Shown: piece after piece, positions 1 through 8,466 of the stretch
How the letters are laid out: each line of letters starts with the position of its first letter
Numbering within the stretch: the stretch's first letter is position 1
Origin: JAMXLO01 sp035492535
GTDB taxonomy: Bacteria; Pseudomonadota; Alphaproteobacteria; Acetobacterales; Acetobacteraceae
Direction of reading: 5' to 3'
NCBI GenBank assembly: GCA_035492535.1
Contig: DATJJM010000053.1
Coordinates: forward strand, 1-64,000
DNA length: 64,000 bases
Notes under the pieces: model-generated
Told to the model about the DNA's origin: nothing
Seen by the model: only the letters and a program-made list of their open reading frames with translations
The model's database searches: none
Made by a program: the position numbers and the translations under genes

Positions 1-107
1 GCCATCAGGGCAAATGTTACAACAGCAACTACAAGAAGGATCCACTTGAGGACGTTGCTGACCGGGTCGTGGAGATGTCCCTGGGAGGCGCTGGCGGTCG
101 AATTCAT
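1..107 (-). CDS. N-terminus of a membrane protein, cut by the window edge
   Basis: Reading leftward from the ATG at 107 gives 35 open codons that run off the window. The visible part is a short polar N-terminus (MNSTASASQGHLHDPVSN) followed by a strongly hydrophobic stretch from about residue 22, which looks like a first membrane helix or an uncleaved signal anchor. An AGGA motif just upstream of the ATG is a plausible ribosome binding site. The gene is divergent from dnaE and shares its upstream region. The family cannot be told from 35 residues. Confidence 0.6.
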   Translation of the reverse strand, partial: MNSTASASQGHLHDPVSNVLKWILLVVAVVTFALM

Positions 108-167
108 GGCGTCCTCTGACATTTATTCTTGGAGCTTCGCGAGCCAAACAACCGCAGGTAGATGAAC

Positions 168-197
168 TTGACAAGAGAATATACCGGGTTGTCTGAT
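168..197 (+). promoter_or_regulatory. candidate sigma-70 promoter for dnaE
   Basis: A perfect TTGACA at 168-173 is followed after 18 bases by TCTGAT at 192-197, four of six matches to TATAAT. It lies about 70 bases ahead of the dnaE start, in a locally AT-richer stretch between two divergent genes. This is motif matching by eye only. Confidence 0.4.
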
Positions 198-268
198 TAA
201 TTGACTTTTGATAGATGAACGGCCGCGCGCGCGTTTGCCAGACTCGGGCAGCACCTTAGATTGGTCAG

Positions 269-3200
269 ATGCCTCACGCTGATTTCGTCCATCTGCGAGT
301 CCATTCGGCCTATTCGCTCAGCGAGGGCGCCATCAAGGCCGACAAGATCCCCGCGCTGGCGCGGGAGGCCAACATGCCGGCGGTGGCCATCACCGATACG
401 GCCAATCTGTTCGGTGCGCTGGAGTTCAGCCAGGCCTGCGCGAGCAAGGGCATTCAGCCGATCATCGGTTGCCAGATTGCGCTGACGCGACTGGACAATC
501 CGCGCCTGCCGCCCGATCCGATCGTGCTGCTGGCGCAGAACCCCATCGGGTTGGTCAATCTGCAACGGCTGTCATCGCGCGGGTTTCTTGACACCGATCC
601 GGGGCTGAAATCGCAACTCTCCATCGATACGATCGCAGAGCATGCCGCCGGTCTGATCCTGCTCACGGGCGGCGCGACTGGCCCGCTCGCGCGTCTGCTT
701 GGCGAGGGCCAGAAGCCGGAGGCCGAACGCTTGTTGGCCCGCCTTGTCGAGGCATTCCCCGATCGCATCGCGATGGAGTTGCACCGGCATAACCTGCAAT
801 CCGAACGCGCCGTCGAACCGGGCCTGATCGCGCTTGCCGACGGCGTCGGCATTCCACTGGTCGCCACCAACGACTGCTATTTCCCTGCGCCCGACAGGTA
901 CGAGGCGCATGATGCGCTGCTGGCGATCGCCGAGGGGCGCCTGCTGTCGGAACGCGACCGGCGCCGCGTGACGCCGGAACATTGGTTCAAGCCGGCGCCT
1001 GACATGCGCGTGCTGTTTGCCGACCTACCGGAGGCCTGCGACAACACGATCGCCATCGCGCGCCGCTGCGCGGTGATGATGGAGACGCGCAAGCCATTGC
1101 TGCCGGTCTCGCCGAAGGTACGCGAGGGCAGCACGGAGGACGAGACTGTACGAGCGATGGCGATCGAGGGCCTCGACCGCCGCATGGATGCGATGGGCGC
1201 CGACGAGGCGACGCGGGCGCGCTATCGCGAGCGGCTGGACTACGAGCTTGGCGTCATTTGCAACATGGGGTTCCCAGGCTACTTCCTCATCGTCGCTGAC
1301 TTCATCCAGTGGGCAAAGGCGCAGGGTATTCCAGTCGGGCCTGGCCGAGGGTCGGGCGCGGGCTCGGTTGCCGCGTGGGCGCTGACGATCACCGATCTCG
1401 ATCCGATCCGCTTCAATCTGCTGTTCGAGCGCTTCCTCAATCCGGAGCGCGTATCGATGCCAGATTTCGATATCGACTTCTGCCAGGAAGGCCGCGACGC
1501 GGTGATCGACTATGTGCGGCGCGAGTATGGCGCCGATCGTGTGGCGCAGATCATTACCTTCGGTAAGTTGCAGGCTCGCGCGGCGGTGCGCGACGTGGGC
1601 CGCGTGCTCGGGCTGCCGTTTGGCCAGGTGAACAAAGTCGCCGAACTGATCCCGAACAATCCGGCGCATCCTGTCACGTTGCAGGAAGCCATCGCTGGTG
1701 AGCCTCGCCTGCGCATGATGCGTGATGAGGACGAGGGCATTGCGCGATTGCTGGAAATCGCCTTGCAGATCGAGGGGCTGTACCGCCACGCCTCCACTCA
1801 CGCTGCCGGCGTGGTGATTGGCGATCGGCCTTTGATAGAACTGGTGCCGCTGTATCGCGATCCTCGTTCCGACTTCCTGGTCACGCAATATTCGATGAAA
1901 TACGTCGAACAGGCGGGCTTGGTGAAGTTCGATTTTCTCGGCCTGACGACGTTGACCATCCTACAGCGTGCGGTGGGTATGCTGCGCGGGCTTGGCATCG
2001 ACGTGGATCTGGACAAGGTACCGCTGGACGATCCGAAGACGTACGAGATGCTCCAACGTGGCGATGCAGGGGGGGTATTCCAGTTTGAAGGTCAGGGCAT
2101 GCGTGACGCGCTGCGTCAGATGCGCCCTGACAGATTCGATGATCTGATTGCGCTGGGTGCGCTGTATCGGCCGGGGCCGATGGCCAACATCCCTGATTAT
2201 TGCCGGCGCAAGCATGGCGAGACATGGGAGGCGCCGCATCCATTGATCCACGACATCCTGGAAGAGACCTACGGCATCATGGTCTACCAGGAACAGGTGA
2301 TGCAGATCGCGCAGAAGATGGCGGGGTACAGCCTGGGTGCGGCCGATCTGTTGCGTCGCGCGATGGGCAAGAAGATACGCGCCGAGATGGAGGCGCAGCG
2401 CGAGATCTTTGTGCAAGGCGCCACCGCGAACGGCATCGCCCAGGCAAAAGCCATTGAGGTGTTCGACCTGATGGCGAAGTTCGCTGACTACGGCTTCAAT
2501 AAATCGCATGCTGCTGCCTATGCGCTGGTCGCCTATCACACAGCATGGATGAAGGCGAACCATGCTGAGGTGTTCATCGCTGCGTGCATGAGCCTGGCCC
2601 TGGGTAATACTGATCGGCTGGCTGCGCTGCGCGAAGAGGCGTCGCGCTCGGGCATCCGCATCCTGCCGCCGGATATCAACCGGTCCGGTGCAGACTTTAC
2701 GGTCGAGCGCACGGACGATGGCAATCTGGCGATCCGCTATGCCCTCGCGGCGGTGAAGAAGGTTGGCGTAGCGGCTATGGAATCTGTCGTAGCGGTCCGC
2801 GGACGCAGACGCTTCGATGATCTGGCTGACTTTGCAACGCGTATAGACCCACGGCAGATCAACCGCGCACAACTCGAACAACTGGTGAGGGCTGGTGCGT
2901 TCGATGATCTGGCAAGCAATCGTGCAAGCGCCTTCGCTGGTGCGGATTTGGTGTTTCGTCGGGCCGTGGCTTTGGCAGAGGAAAGGGACAGTGGTCAGGT
3001 CGGATTATTCGGTAGCAGCGATCGTCCCGAAGCTCTGCGGCTGCCGGACATGGCGGACTGGCCACCTATGGAGCGACTGAATTTCGAAGCCGAGGCGATT
3101 GGTTTCCATCTCACCGCGCATCCGCTCGACGTCTATGCAAAGGCTTTGCGCCGGATGGGCACGACGCCTTGCGCTCAGGTGGAGACGGTAGCACATTCCG

Positions 3201-3688
3201 GGGTGACGCGGGTCCGCGTGGCTGGCGTGGTCGGTGCGCAGAAGGAACGGGTAACGCGCACGGGCAACCGGATGGCATGGGTGCGCATCACTGATGCTTC
3301 GGGTTCCTGTGAGGTTACTCTGTTCGCGGAGGTGCTGGCGCGTTCGCGCGACCTGCTGGCCAATGGTGAGACGGTGCTGGTGACGGCGGATCTGCGCCAA
3401 GACGGGGAAGCGCTGCGTATCACTGCGCAGGACGTCACGTCCCTGGATCGCGCTGCGGCAGACGCCGGCGCGGCAATGCGCATCTGGCTGCACGAAACGG
3501 CGTCAGTGCCGCATATACGGGATCTGCTTGGCCGCGAGGGGCGAGGGAAAGGCCGCGTCATCCTCGTGCCCCGCGTTGGCACGACACAGACCGTGGAGAT
3601 TGCCCTTCCGGGCGGATTCAACGTGACGCCCCGGCTCGCTCAGGCGATGAAAGTGATCCCGGGTGTAGAGCAGGTGGAAGAACTGTGA
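269..3688 (+). CDS. dnaE: DNA polymerase III subunit alpha
   Basis: Catalytic subunit of the replicative polymerase, 1139 aa, the usual length for proteobacterial DnaE. The N-terminus (FVHLRVHSAYSLSEGA) is the PHP domain. The palm carries the metal-binding pattern PDFDIDF with acidic residues D399, D401 and D403. Further conserved blocks include GPGRGSGAGS before the palm and YGFNKSHAAAYA in the finger/HhH region, with an OB-fold region near the C-terminus (about residues 980-1060). The N-terminal signature and full length favour the housekeeping DnaE1 over the error-prone DnaE2/ImuC. The ATG has only a weak Shine-Dalgarno sequence. It stands alone, convergent with a small membrane protein. 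Confidence 0.96.
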   Translation: MPHADFVHLRVHSAYSLSEGAIKADKIPALAREANMPAVAITDTANLFGALEFSQACASKGIQPIIGCQIALTRLDNPRLPPDPIVLLAQNPIGLVNLQRLSSRGFLDTDPGLKSQLSIDTIAEHAAGLILLTGGATGPLARLLGEGQKPEAERLLARLVEAFPDRIAMELHRHNLQSERAVEPGLIALADGVGIPLVATNDCYFPAPDRYEAHDALLAIAEGRLLSERDRRRVTPEHWFKPAPDMRVLFADLPEACDNTIAIARRCAVMMETRKPLLPVSPKVREGSTEDETVRAMAIEGLDRRMDAMGADEATRARYRERLDYELGVICNMGFPGYFLIVADFIQWAKAQGIPVGPGRGSGAGSVAAWALTITDLDPIRFNLLFERFLNPERVSMPDFDIDFCQEGRDAVIDYVRREYGADRVAQIITFGKLQARAAVRDVGRVLGLPFGQVNKVAELIPNNPAHPVTLQEAIAGEPRLRMMRDEDEGIARLLEIALQIEGLYRHASTHAAGVVIGDRPLIELVPLYRDPRSDFLVTQYSMKYVEQAGLVKFDFLGLTTLTILQRAVGMLRGLGIDVDLDKVPLDDPKTYEMLQRGDAGGVFQFEGQGMRDALRQMRPDRFDDLIALGALYRPGPMANIPDYCRRKHGETWEAPHPLIHDILEETYGIMVYQEQVMQIAQKMAGYSLGAADLLRRAMGKKIRAEMEAQREIFVQGATANGIAQAKAIEVFDLMAKFADYGFNKSHAAAYALVAYHTAWMKANHAEVFIAACMSLALGNTDRLAALREEASRSGIRILPPDINRSGADFTVERTDDGNLAIRYALAAVKKVGVAAMESVVAVRGRRRFDDLADFATRIDPRQINRAQLEQLVRAGAFDDLASNRASAFAGADLVFRRAVALAEERDSGQVGLFGSSDRPEALRLPDMADWPPMERLNFEAEAIGFHLTAHPLDVYAKALRRMGTTPCAQVETVAHSGVTRVRVAGVVGAQKERVTRTGNRMAWVRITDASGSCEVTLFAEVLARSRDLLANGETVLVTADLRQDGEALRITAQDVTSLDRAAADAGAAMRIWLHETASVPHIRDLLGREGRGKGRVILVPRVGTTQTVEIALPGGFNVTPRLAQAMKVIPGVEQVEEL

Positions 3689-3695
3689 CCGGCGT

Positions 3696-3899
3696 TTACC
3701 GGCGCTCGCCTTCGTTCGTCATGAATTGGCCAGCCAAAACTCCAATTGGCAGTGATAGCGACAGCCAGGCGAACATGATGGTGAGAAGTTCGAGGACTAC
3801 GCAGTGCGGCAGGATGCTGAGGACGCAGCCAACGACGACGATGATGGTCGGCACCAGCCACAGGATCAATCGAGCAATACGTTCGTCAACGGCGGACAT
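3696..3899 (-). CDS. small two-helix membrane protein, unknown function
   Basis: 67 aa from the ATG at 3899, with a GGGGAG motif about 12 bases upstream. Two hydrophobic segments (about residues 10-30 and 32-57) are separated by a very short turn, with charged ends (MSAVDER and TNEGERR), so it should sit in the membrane as a hairpin. A longer reading to 3938 exists, but its extra residues look non-native. It is convergent with dnaE, 7 bases apart. The family is not recognised. Confidence 0.6.
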   Translation of the reverse strand: MSAVDERIARLILWLVPTIIVVVGCVLSILPHCVVLELLTIMFAWLSLSLPIGVLAGQFMTNEGERR

Positions 3900-4234
3900 T
3901 CCGGTGCACTCCCCAGTGCGTCGTGTTATGGGGCACAAAACGTGCCGGTGGTGAAATGCCTATTAACTGAGCACGCTAGGGCAACCCATTTTCGGATGCA
4001 ACCATGGTTTGTCAGGATTTCCGACATATCCACACATTTGTCATGGATTTGTGGTGGCAACTGTAACTCTCCGGGCAGCGCTTCGATTACCACAGGATCC
4101 GACCAAATAATTGGAACGTTATCGCCTTTATGCGTTGGCCTTGCTGCTATTTTTGACGCCAAACGGTCGTATTGGGCCAGCGAACGCGACGCTTCGTGCA
4201 TGACTTCGGCCAGCGTCCGGGGGGCGGCACCTTG
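3900..4234. other. intergenic stretch without a recognised gene
   Basis: About 335 bases between the small membrane protein and the carboxylesterase. Long reading frames cross it on both strands, but their translations are rich in Arg, His, Gln and Cys with no recognisable domain, and one is simply the antisense of the esterase. It may hold the promoters of both divergent flanking genes; no clear -35/-10 pair was found. Confidence 0.5.
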
Positions 4235-5674
4235 ATGGAGCCCGCGGTTGCCCACACGGCCCTCGGCGATCTGCGGGGAATTTGGCAGAACGGCGTTGCG
4301 ACATTTCGCGGTGTGCCATTTGCCGAGCCGCCTGTCGGGGAACTTCGGTTTGCTGCCGCCGAGCCAGTGCAGCCGTGGCGCGGGTTGCGTGATGCAACGC
4401 AACACGGACCGATCGCGCCGCAATTGCAGTCGCGTCTGAGCTTGGCGATGGGTGAATTCCAGCGTCCGCAATCTGAGGACTGCCTGACTCTGACGATCGC
4501 GACCCCGGCAGCTGATGGCAAAGCACGCCCGGTATTGGTCTGGTTCCACGGCGGTGCGTGGATCACCGGTGCCGGCTCGCTTGATTGGTACGACGGCTCG
4601 ACGCTGGTGCATGAGGGCGATATTGTATTTGTCGGCGTCAACTACCGATTGGGCGCGCTGGGGTGGCTGCACCGTCCCGGTATTGTGGATACCGATTCCG
4701 GCATATCCGATATGCTGGCAGCTCTCGCCTGGGTGCGTGACAACATTGCGGCATTTGGCGGCGATCCGAGCTGCGTCACGGTGATGGGGCAGTCGGCTGG
4801 CGCGACCTCCATTGGCCGGTTGCTGATGCTGCCGGAGGCGCGGGCGTTATTTCACCGCGCCATCATGCAGAGTGGCGGCTATGGGCGTGGTGCCTATACA
4901 TCTGCCATGGCATCGGAACGCGCCGACCAATTCCTCCGGCTGCTGGCAATTGATCCAGAGGCTGGCGATGTGCTGTCCCGGTTGCGCGCCCTGGAAGTGC
5001 CGCGCATTTTGGCCGCGCAGGCGGATCTGGCCCGTTCCAATGCACGGTTCGCCTTTCCGGGGGCGATGTTCATGCCGGTGTTTCCGGAAGCAATGAGCTT
5101 GAGGGAGATGCTCAGCGCCATAGCCGATGGCGCCGAGGGTAAGCCGCTGCTGATCGGTGCCACCGCCGATGAGGTCCATGCGTTCTTTGCCGCCGATCCT
5201 TCGTTGCAGAATCCGTCGCACGACGAGGTGGTGCGCCGCTTTGGTGGTGAGGCGGCTCTGGCGCGTTATCGTGCGCGGCGCCCGGGGGCGAGTGCAATGG
5301 ATCTGCTGGCCGATTTGGTAACCGATGAAACGTTCTTGCGGCCTGCGATGGACTTGGCCATGACGGTTGCCGAATGCCGCGGCACGGCTTTCGCGTATGT
5401 GTTCGACTGGCGCGCGCCGGCATCGCGTTTTCATGCCTGTCACTGCATCGAGTTGCCGTTTGTGTTCGGCACGTTTGATGCTTGGGTCGGGGCGCCGATG
5501 CTTGCTGGTGGACATGCGACCCAGATGGGGGAATTATCCGCATCGATGCGCCAAGCATGGATTGCCTTCGCGCGCTCGGGCCGGCCGTCGCCAACGTGGC
5601 CGCGGCACGATGTTGACCGCCGGGCCGTGATGCGTTTCGGTTCACGCATCGGCGCAGTGGGTGACCTCGGATGA
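4235..5674 (+). CDS. type-B carboxylesterase (alpha/beta hydrolase)
   Basis: 479 aa from the ATG at 4235, preceded by a G-rich Shine-Dalgarno-like run. Hallmarks of the carboxylesterase/lipase family are the N-terminal GDLRGIWQNGVATFRGVPFA block, the oxyanion HGG at 105-107, the EDCLTLTI block and the nucleophile elbow GQSAGA with S187. The C-terminal HCIELPFVFG supplies the probable catalytic His. No signal peptide is seen, so it is likely cytoplasmic and hydrolyses carboxylic esters. Its stop overlaps the next ATG, making it the first gene of a three-gene coupled operon. The substrate cannot be deduced. Confidence 0.88.
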   Translation: MEPAVAHTALGDLRGIWQNGVATFRGVPFAEPPVGELRFAAAEPVQPWRGLRDATQHGPIAPQLQSRLSLAMGEFQRPQSEDCLTLTIATPAADGKARPVLVWFHGGAWITGAGSLDWYDGSTLVHEGDIVFVGVNYRLGALGWLHRPGIVDTDSGISDMLAALAWVRDNIAAFGGDPSCVTVMGQSAGATSIGRLLMLPEARALFHRAIMQSGGYGRGAYTSAMASERADQFLRLLAIDPEAGDVLSRLRALEVPRILAAQADLARSNARFAFPGAMFMPVFPEAMSLREMLSAIADGAEGKPLLIGATADEVHAFFAADPSLQNPSHDEVVRRFGGEAALARYRARRPGASAMDLLADLVTDETFLRPAMDLAMTVAECRGTAFAYVFDWRAPASRFHACHCIELPFVFGTFDAWVGAPMLAGGHATQMGELSASMRQAWIAFARSGRPSPTWPRHDVDRRAVMRFGSRIGAVGDLG

Positions 5675-5970
5675 AGATTCAGGATATCGATCGGGTGAAT
5701 CATCTAATTGCCGAGTTAAGCAGCATGAGGGAGTTGATGTCGCACGCTGAGCGTGCGGAACCGACGGAATTTGAAGTATTCATCAAGCTGCCGGGCGATG
5801 CTTCCATCCGCATGTCGAGCGAAGGAGCCGCTTCCGCGCATTATGCCGGGTTTTCGGCCTCCACAGAATTCCTCGGCCGCCTGCAGCACCTCGCGATCGA
5901 GGAGCTCGATCGGCGCCGTCGCAGCATCATCGCGGAACTGGCTCAACTGGGTGTGGAGGCGGACGAATGA
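5671..5970 (+). CDS. conserved-looking 99-aa protein, unknown function
   Basis: Starts inside the stop of the esterase gene (ATGA) and ends inside the start of the isochorismatase-like gene, so it is almost certainly translated. The N-terminal 30 residues and the C-terminal 35 residues (rich in Leu, Glu and Arg) look like two helices that could form a coiled coil, with a short beta-like middle (EFEVFIKLPGDASIRM). There is no signal peptide, cysteine cluster or catalytic motif. It could be a partner or regulator of one of the flanking hydrolases. The family is not recognised. Confidence 0.75.
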   Translation: MKIQDIDRVNHLIAELSSMRELMSHAERAEPTEFEVFIKLPGDASIRMSSEGAASAHYAGFSASTEFLGRLQHLAIEELDRRRRSIIAELAQLGVEADE

Positions 5971-6653
5971 ATTGGTTCGAGGCGTCTGCGGGTGTCATCG
6001 AGCGAGTTATCGCGCGCACCGGCACGTCCCATCCACACGCCAACCTCGATCCCAGGCGCACCGCTCTCGTGGTCGTTGATCTGCAGAACGCCTTCATGGA
6101 TGATGAAGTTGGTCACGCCGTCTGTCCGATGGCTCGTGACATCGTGCCGAACGTGAATCGTCTGGCGTCGGTGGTCCGGGGTGTGGGTGGCGGTGTCTTC
6201 TGGATTAAGAACACCTTCGATGAACGGACCGCCTACGACTGGAGCCATGCTCAGGAGATGCTGACCCCAGCTGCGCGTGCACGTCGCATCGCCGCGATGA
6301 GCGAGGGCAGCAAAGGTCAGGAACTTTGGCCCGATCTCGATGTGCGGCCGGAGGACGAGATTGTCCGCAAGTATCGCTTCAGTGCATTCATGCCGGGGAC
6401 GTGCGAGTTGCCATATCGCTTGCGGTCGCGCGGATTCGATACTGTTCTGATCACGGGTACCGTCACCAACGTTTGCTGCGAATCATCTGCGCGCGACGCG
6501 ATGATGACCAACTTCAAGACCATCATGATCAGCGATGCGAATGCAGCGATGAACATGGAAGAGCACAATGCCTCGCTGTTGGCATTCTACGCGATCTTCG
6601 GTGACGTGATGGACACGGATTTTGTCATCCGGCGGCTGACGCGGAATGCCTGA
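5967..6653 (+). CDS. isochorismatase-family cysteine hydrolase
   Basis: 228 aa, the usual size of the family (isochorismatases, nicotinamidases, N-carbamoyl amidases). The triad is visible: D38 in VVVDLQNAF, K135 in VRKYRFSAF and the nucleophile C170 in TGTVTNVCCESSARDA. These enzymes hydrolyse amide, carbamoyl or enol-ether bonds of small metabolites. The substrate is unknown here. It is translationally coupled to the 99-aa protein and, through it, to the esterase, so the three probably act on the same compound. It ends convergently with the cupin gene, 4 bases apart. Confidence 0.9.
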   Translation: MNWFEASAGVIERVIARTGTSHPHANLDPRRTALVVVDLQNAFMDDEVGHAVCPMARDIVPNVNRLASVVRGVGGGVFWIKNTFDERTAYDWSHAQEMLTPAARARRIAAMSEGSKGQELWPDLDVRPEDEIVRKYRFSAFMPGTCELPYRLRSRGFDTVLITGTVTNVCCESSARDAMMTNFKTIMISDANAAMNMEEHNASLLAFYAIFGDVMDTDFVIRRLTRNA

Positions 6654-6657
6654 GCGG

Positions 6658-7032
6658 CTATTCCTCCAGCCGATGCACGATCCGGGTTGGGGAACTATGA
6701 ATTCCCAACAGTCTTAGCGTCCCGTCGCCTGCGTTGCGGAACACATGCGGTGTGCACGCTGGCAGTGCGATCATGTCGCCAGGGCCGAGCCGGGATGGCT
6801 TGTCATGCTGGCCCTCCAGCCACGCTTCCATCGTTCCTTCCAGGATGAACAGGCACTCGACGTAGGGGTGCCAATGCAGCGGCGTCTGGTAGCCTGGCTT
6901 GCAGGTCTGTACCCCGGTGAAAAACGGCAATCCGTCATCACCAGTAAGCCGCGCGTAGTCCGCCAACGGTCCGAACGACACTGTTTCGGTCTCGGCCAGC
7001 CGCGCGATCTTCGCTTCCGCCTGTGGTCTCAT
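6658..7032 (-). CDS. small cupin-domain protein
   Basis: 124 aa from the ATG at 7032. A single cupin barrel is evident: the first motif TPLHWHPYVECLFILEG has the two His and a Glu expected to bind a metal, and the second motif spans LGPGDMIALPACTPHVFRN with a third His. Single-domain cupins of this type may be enzymes or ligand sensors. The Shine-Dalgarno is weak. Longer in-frame readings to 7290 overlap the divergent epimerase gene and look unnatural. It starts 40 bases from that gene, so both share one small promoter region. Confidence 0.85.
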   Translation of the reverse strand: MRPQAEAKIARLAETETVSFGPLADYARLTGDDGLPFFTGVQTCKPGYQTPLHWHPYVECLFILEGTMEAWLEGQHDKPSRLGPGDMIALPACTPHVFRNAGDGTLRLLGIHSSPTRIVHRLEE

Positions 7033-7072
7033 CGTGCCAGTCTGCCACACCAGGCCTTGGGAGGAAACCAAA

Positions 7073-8011
7073 ATGTCCATCTTCGTTATTGGCGGCACCG
7101 GCTTCATCGGCACGCGCGTCATCCGCCTGCTCGCGGCGCGTGGGGAAGAGATCGTCTGCATGGACATCAATCCCGGCGCAGCCTCATTCGATGATCTGGG
7201 CAAGCAGGTGCGGGTGATGCGCGGTGATGTGACGCAGTTCGACGATGTGATGGCCGCAACGGCCAGCGCCAAGCCAAGCCGGATCATCAACCTGTCCTAC
7301 TTCCTGGGCAGTGAGCATCCGCCGCATATCGCTACCAAGCTGAACATCATCGGCATGGACAACTGCTTCGAGGCAGCACGCCTGACAGGCGTGAATCGCG
7401 TGGTGTTTGCCAGTTCGCTCGCGGTGAACGGGATGCAGAAGCACTACGGCGAGCGCATGATCACCGAGGACGATTTCCGGCACGGCGACGTACAGTACGC
7501 CATGCACAAGATCTTCAATGAGTTCCAGGCGCAGGACTATAACGAGAAATACGGCATGACGATCACCGCGGTGCGGCCGGCGAACGTGACGGGACCCGAC
7601 AAGGTGCGCGGTTCGGTCGATCACGTGAACATCATCACTCAGCCTTCTCAGGGCAAGGCGATCTCCTTCCCCTACAAGGACGCCATGCGCTGTCCGATCC
7701 ATGTGGACGACATCGCCGAGGTGTTCGTGCGGGTGCTGCTGGCCGACAAGCCGAAGCATAGCGTCTACAACTCGGGGGGCGTCGCCGTCAGCCTGGGCGA
7801 GATCGCCGATCTGGTCCGGGAATTTTTGCCCGACGCGCGCGTTACGTTCGAGCATGAGACCGGTGGCAAGGCGACTTCGGGGAACTACCTGATCGACAAT
7901 ACCCGCCTGGTGCAGGAGTTCGGGGTGCAATACCTGCCATACCGCCAGCGCGTGCTGCAGATCATCAATGACGTGCGCCGGCAGGTTGGCTTGCCGACCG
8001 TCTCTGCTTGA
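7073..8011 (+). CDS. NAD-dependent epimerase/dehydratase (extended SDR)
   Basis: 312 aa, with a strong GGAGG ribosome binding site ahead of the ATG at 7073. The Rossmann motif GGTGFIG spans residues 7-13, followed by D30 in CMDINPG, which favours NAD. The SDR catalytic pair is Y142 and K146 (YAMHK), and the RPANVTGPDKVRG block is typical of sugar-nucleotide epimerases. No substrate-specific feature is recognised. It heads an operon with a cupredoxin (4-base overlap) and perhaps two further oxidoreductases. Confidence 0.88.
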   Translation: MSIFVIGGTGFIGTRVIRLLAARGEEIVCMDINPGAASFDDLGKQVRVMRGDVTQFDDVMAATASAKPSRIINLSYFLGSEHPPHIATKLNIIGMDNCFEAARLTGVNRVVFASSLAVNGMQKHYGERMITEDDFRHGDVQYAMHKIFNEFQAQDYNEKYGMTITAVRPANVTGPDKVRGSVDHVNIITQPSQGKAISFPYKDAMRCPIHVDDIAEVFVRVLLADKPKHSVYNSGGVAVSLGEIADLVREFLPDARVTFEHETGGKATSGNYLIDNTRLVQEFGVQYLPYRQRVLQIINDVRRQVGLPTVSA

Positions 8012-8385
8012 GGGCGCTGTTGCCCGCCGCGTTGCTGTTGCTTGCGGCCGCGCCTGTCGTTGATTGGACGACGGCGCGGCCAATGACGGTGGTGATGGTG
8101 GATGACCGATTCGAGCCGGATCACCTGACCTTTCAGCACGGCGTGCCGTATCGGTTGCACCTGGACAACCGTGGGAAGGATCTGCACGAATTCACCGCGC
8201 CGGAGTTTTTCGCGGCTGCCACGGTGCGTGACCCAAAGCAGTTCGCAAACGGGCGCACGGAAGTCGTGGTGCAGCCGGGTGAATCGGCCGACGTCTTCCT
8301 GGAGCCGCTGAAGGCGGGTATCTATCATCTGACCTGCGCCGACCACGACTGGGACGGGATGGTCGGCGACATCACAATAAAGTAG
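8008..8385 (+). CDS. exported cupredoxin-like copper protein
   Basis: 125 aa starting at a TTG that overlaps the stop of the epimerase gene. The first 15 residues (MRALLPAALLLLAAA) form a signal peptide. The C-terminal domain shows a type-1 copper site in plastocyanin/azurin order: H60 (DLHEF), C110, H113 and M118 (TCADHDWDGM). It is therefore a small periplasmic copper electron carrier or copper-binding protein. No in-frame ATG lies near the N-terminus without losing the leader, which supports the TTG. Its coupling to a cytoplasmic epimerase is unusual. Confidence 0.82.
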   Translation: MRALLPAALLLLAAAPVVDWTTARPMTVVMVDDRFEPDHLTFQHGVPYRLHLDNRGKDLHEFTAPEFFAAATVRDPKQFANGRTEVVVQPGESADVFLEPLKAGIYHLTCADHDWDGMVGDITIK

Positions 8386-8466
8386 CCCGTTGCAGCGACT
8401 TGCGGTGGCAACTGGTTGACGCCGCCGTCGCAGTCGCCAGACTTGCCGAAACCTGAGGAGGCTGGG

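Noticed and set aside
1025..1888. Long minus-strand frames inside dnaE
   Set aside because: High-GC third positions of dnaE create them; translations are Arg/His-rich with no domain.
3926..4672. Long minus-strand frame across the esterase upstream region
   Set aside because: Mostly antisense to the start of the carboxylesterase and without any recognisable motif or good start.
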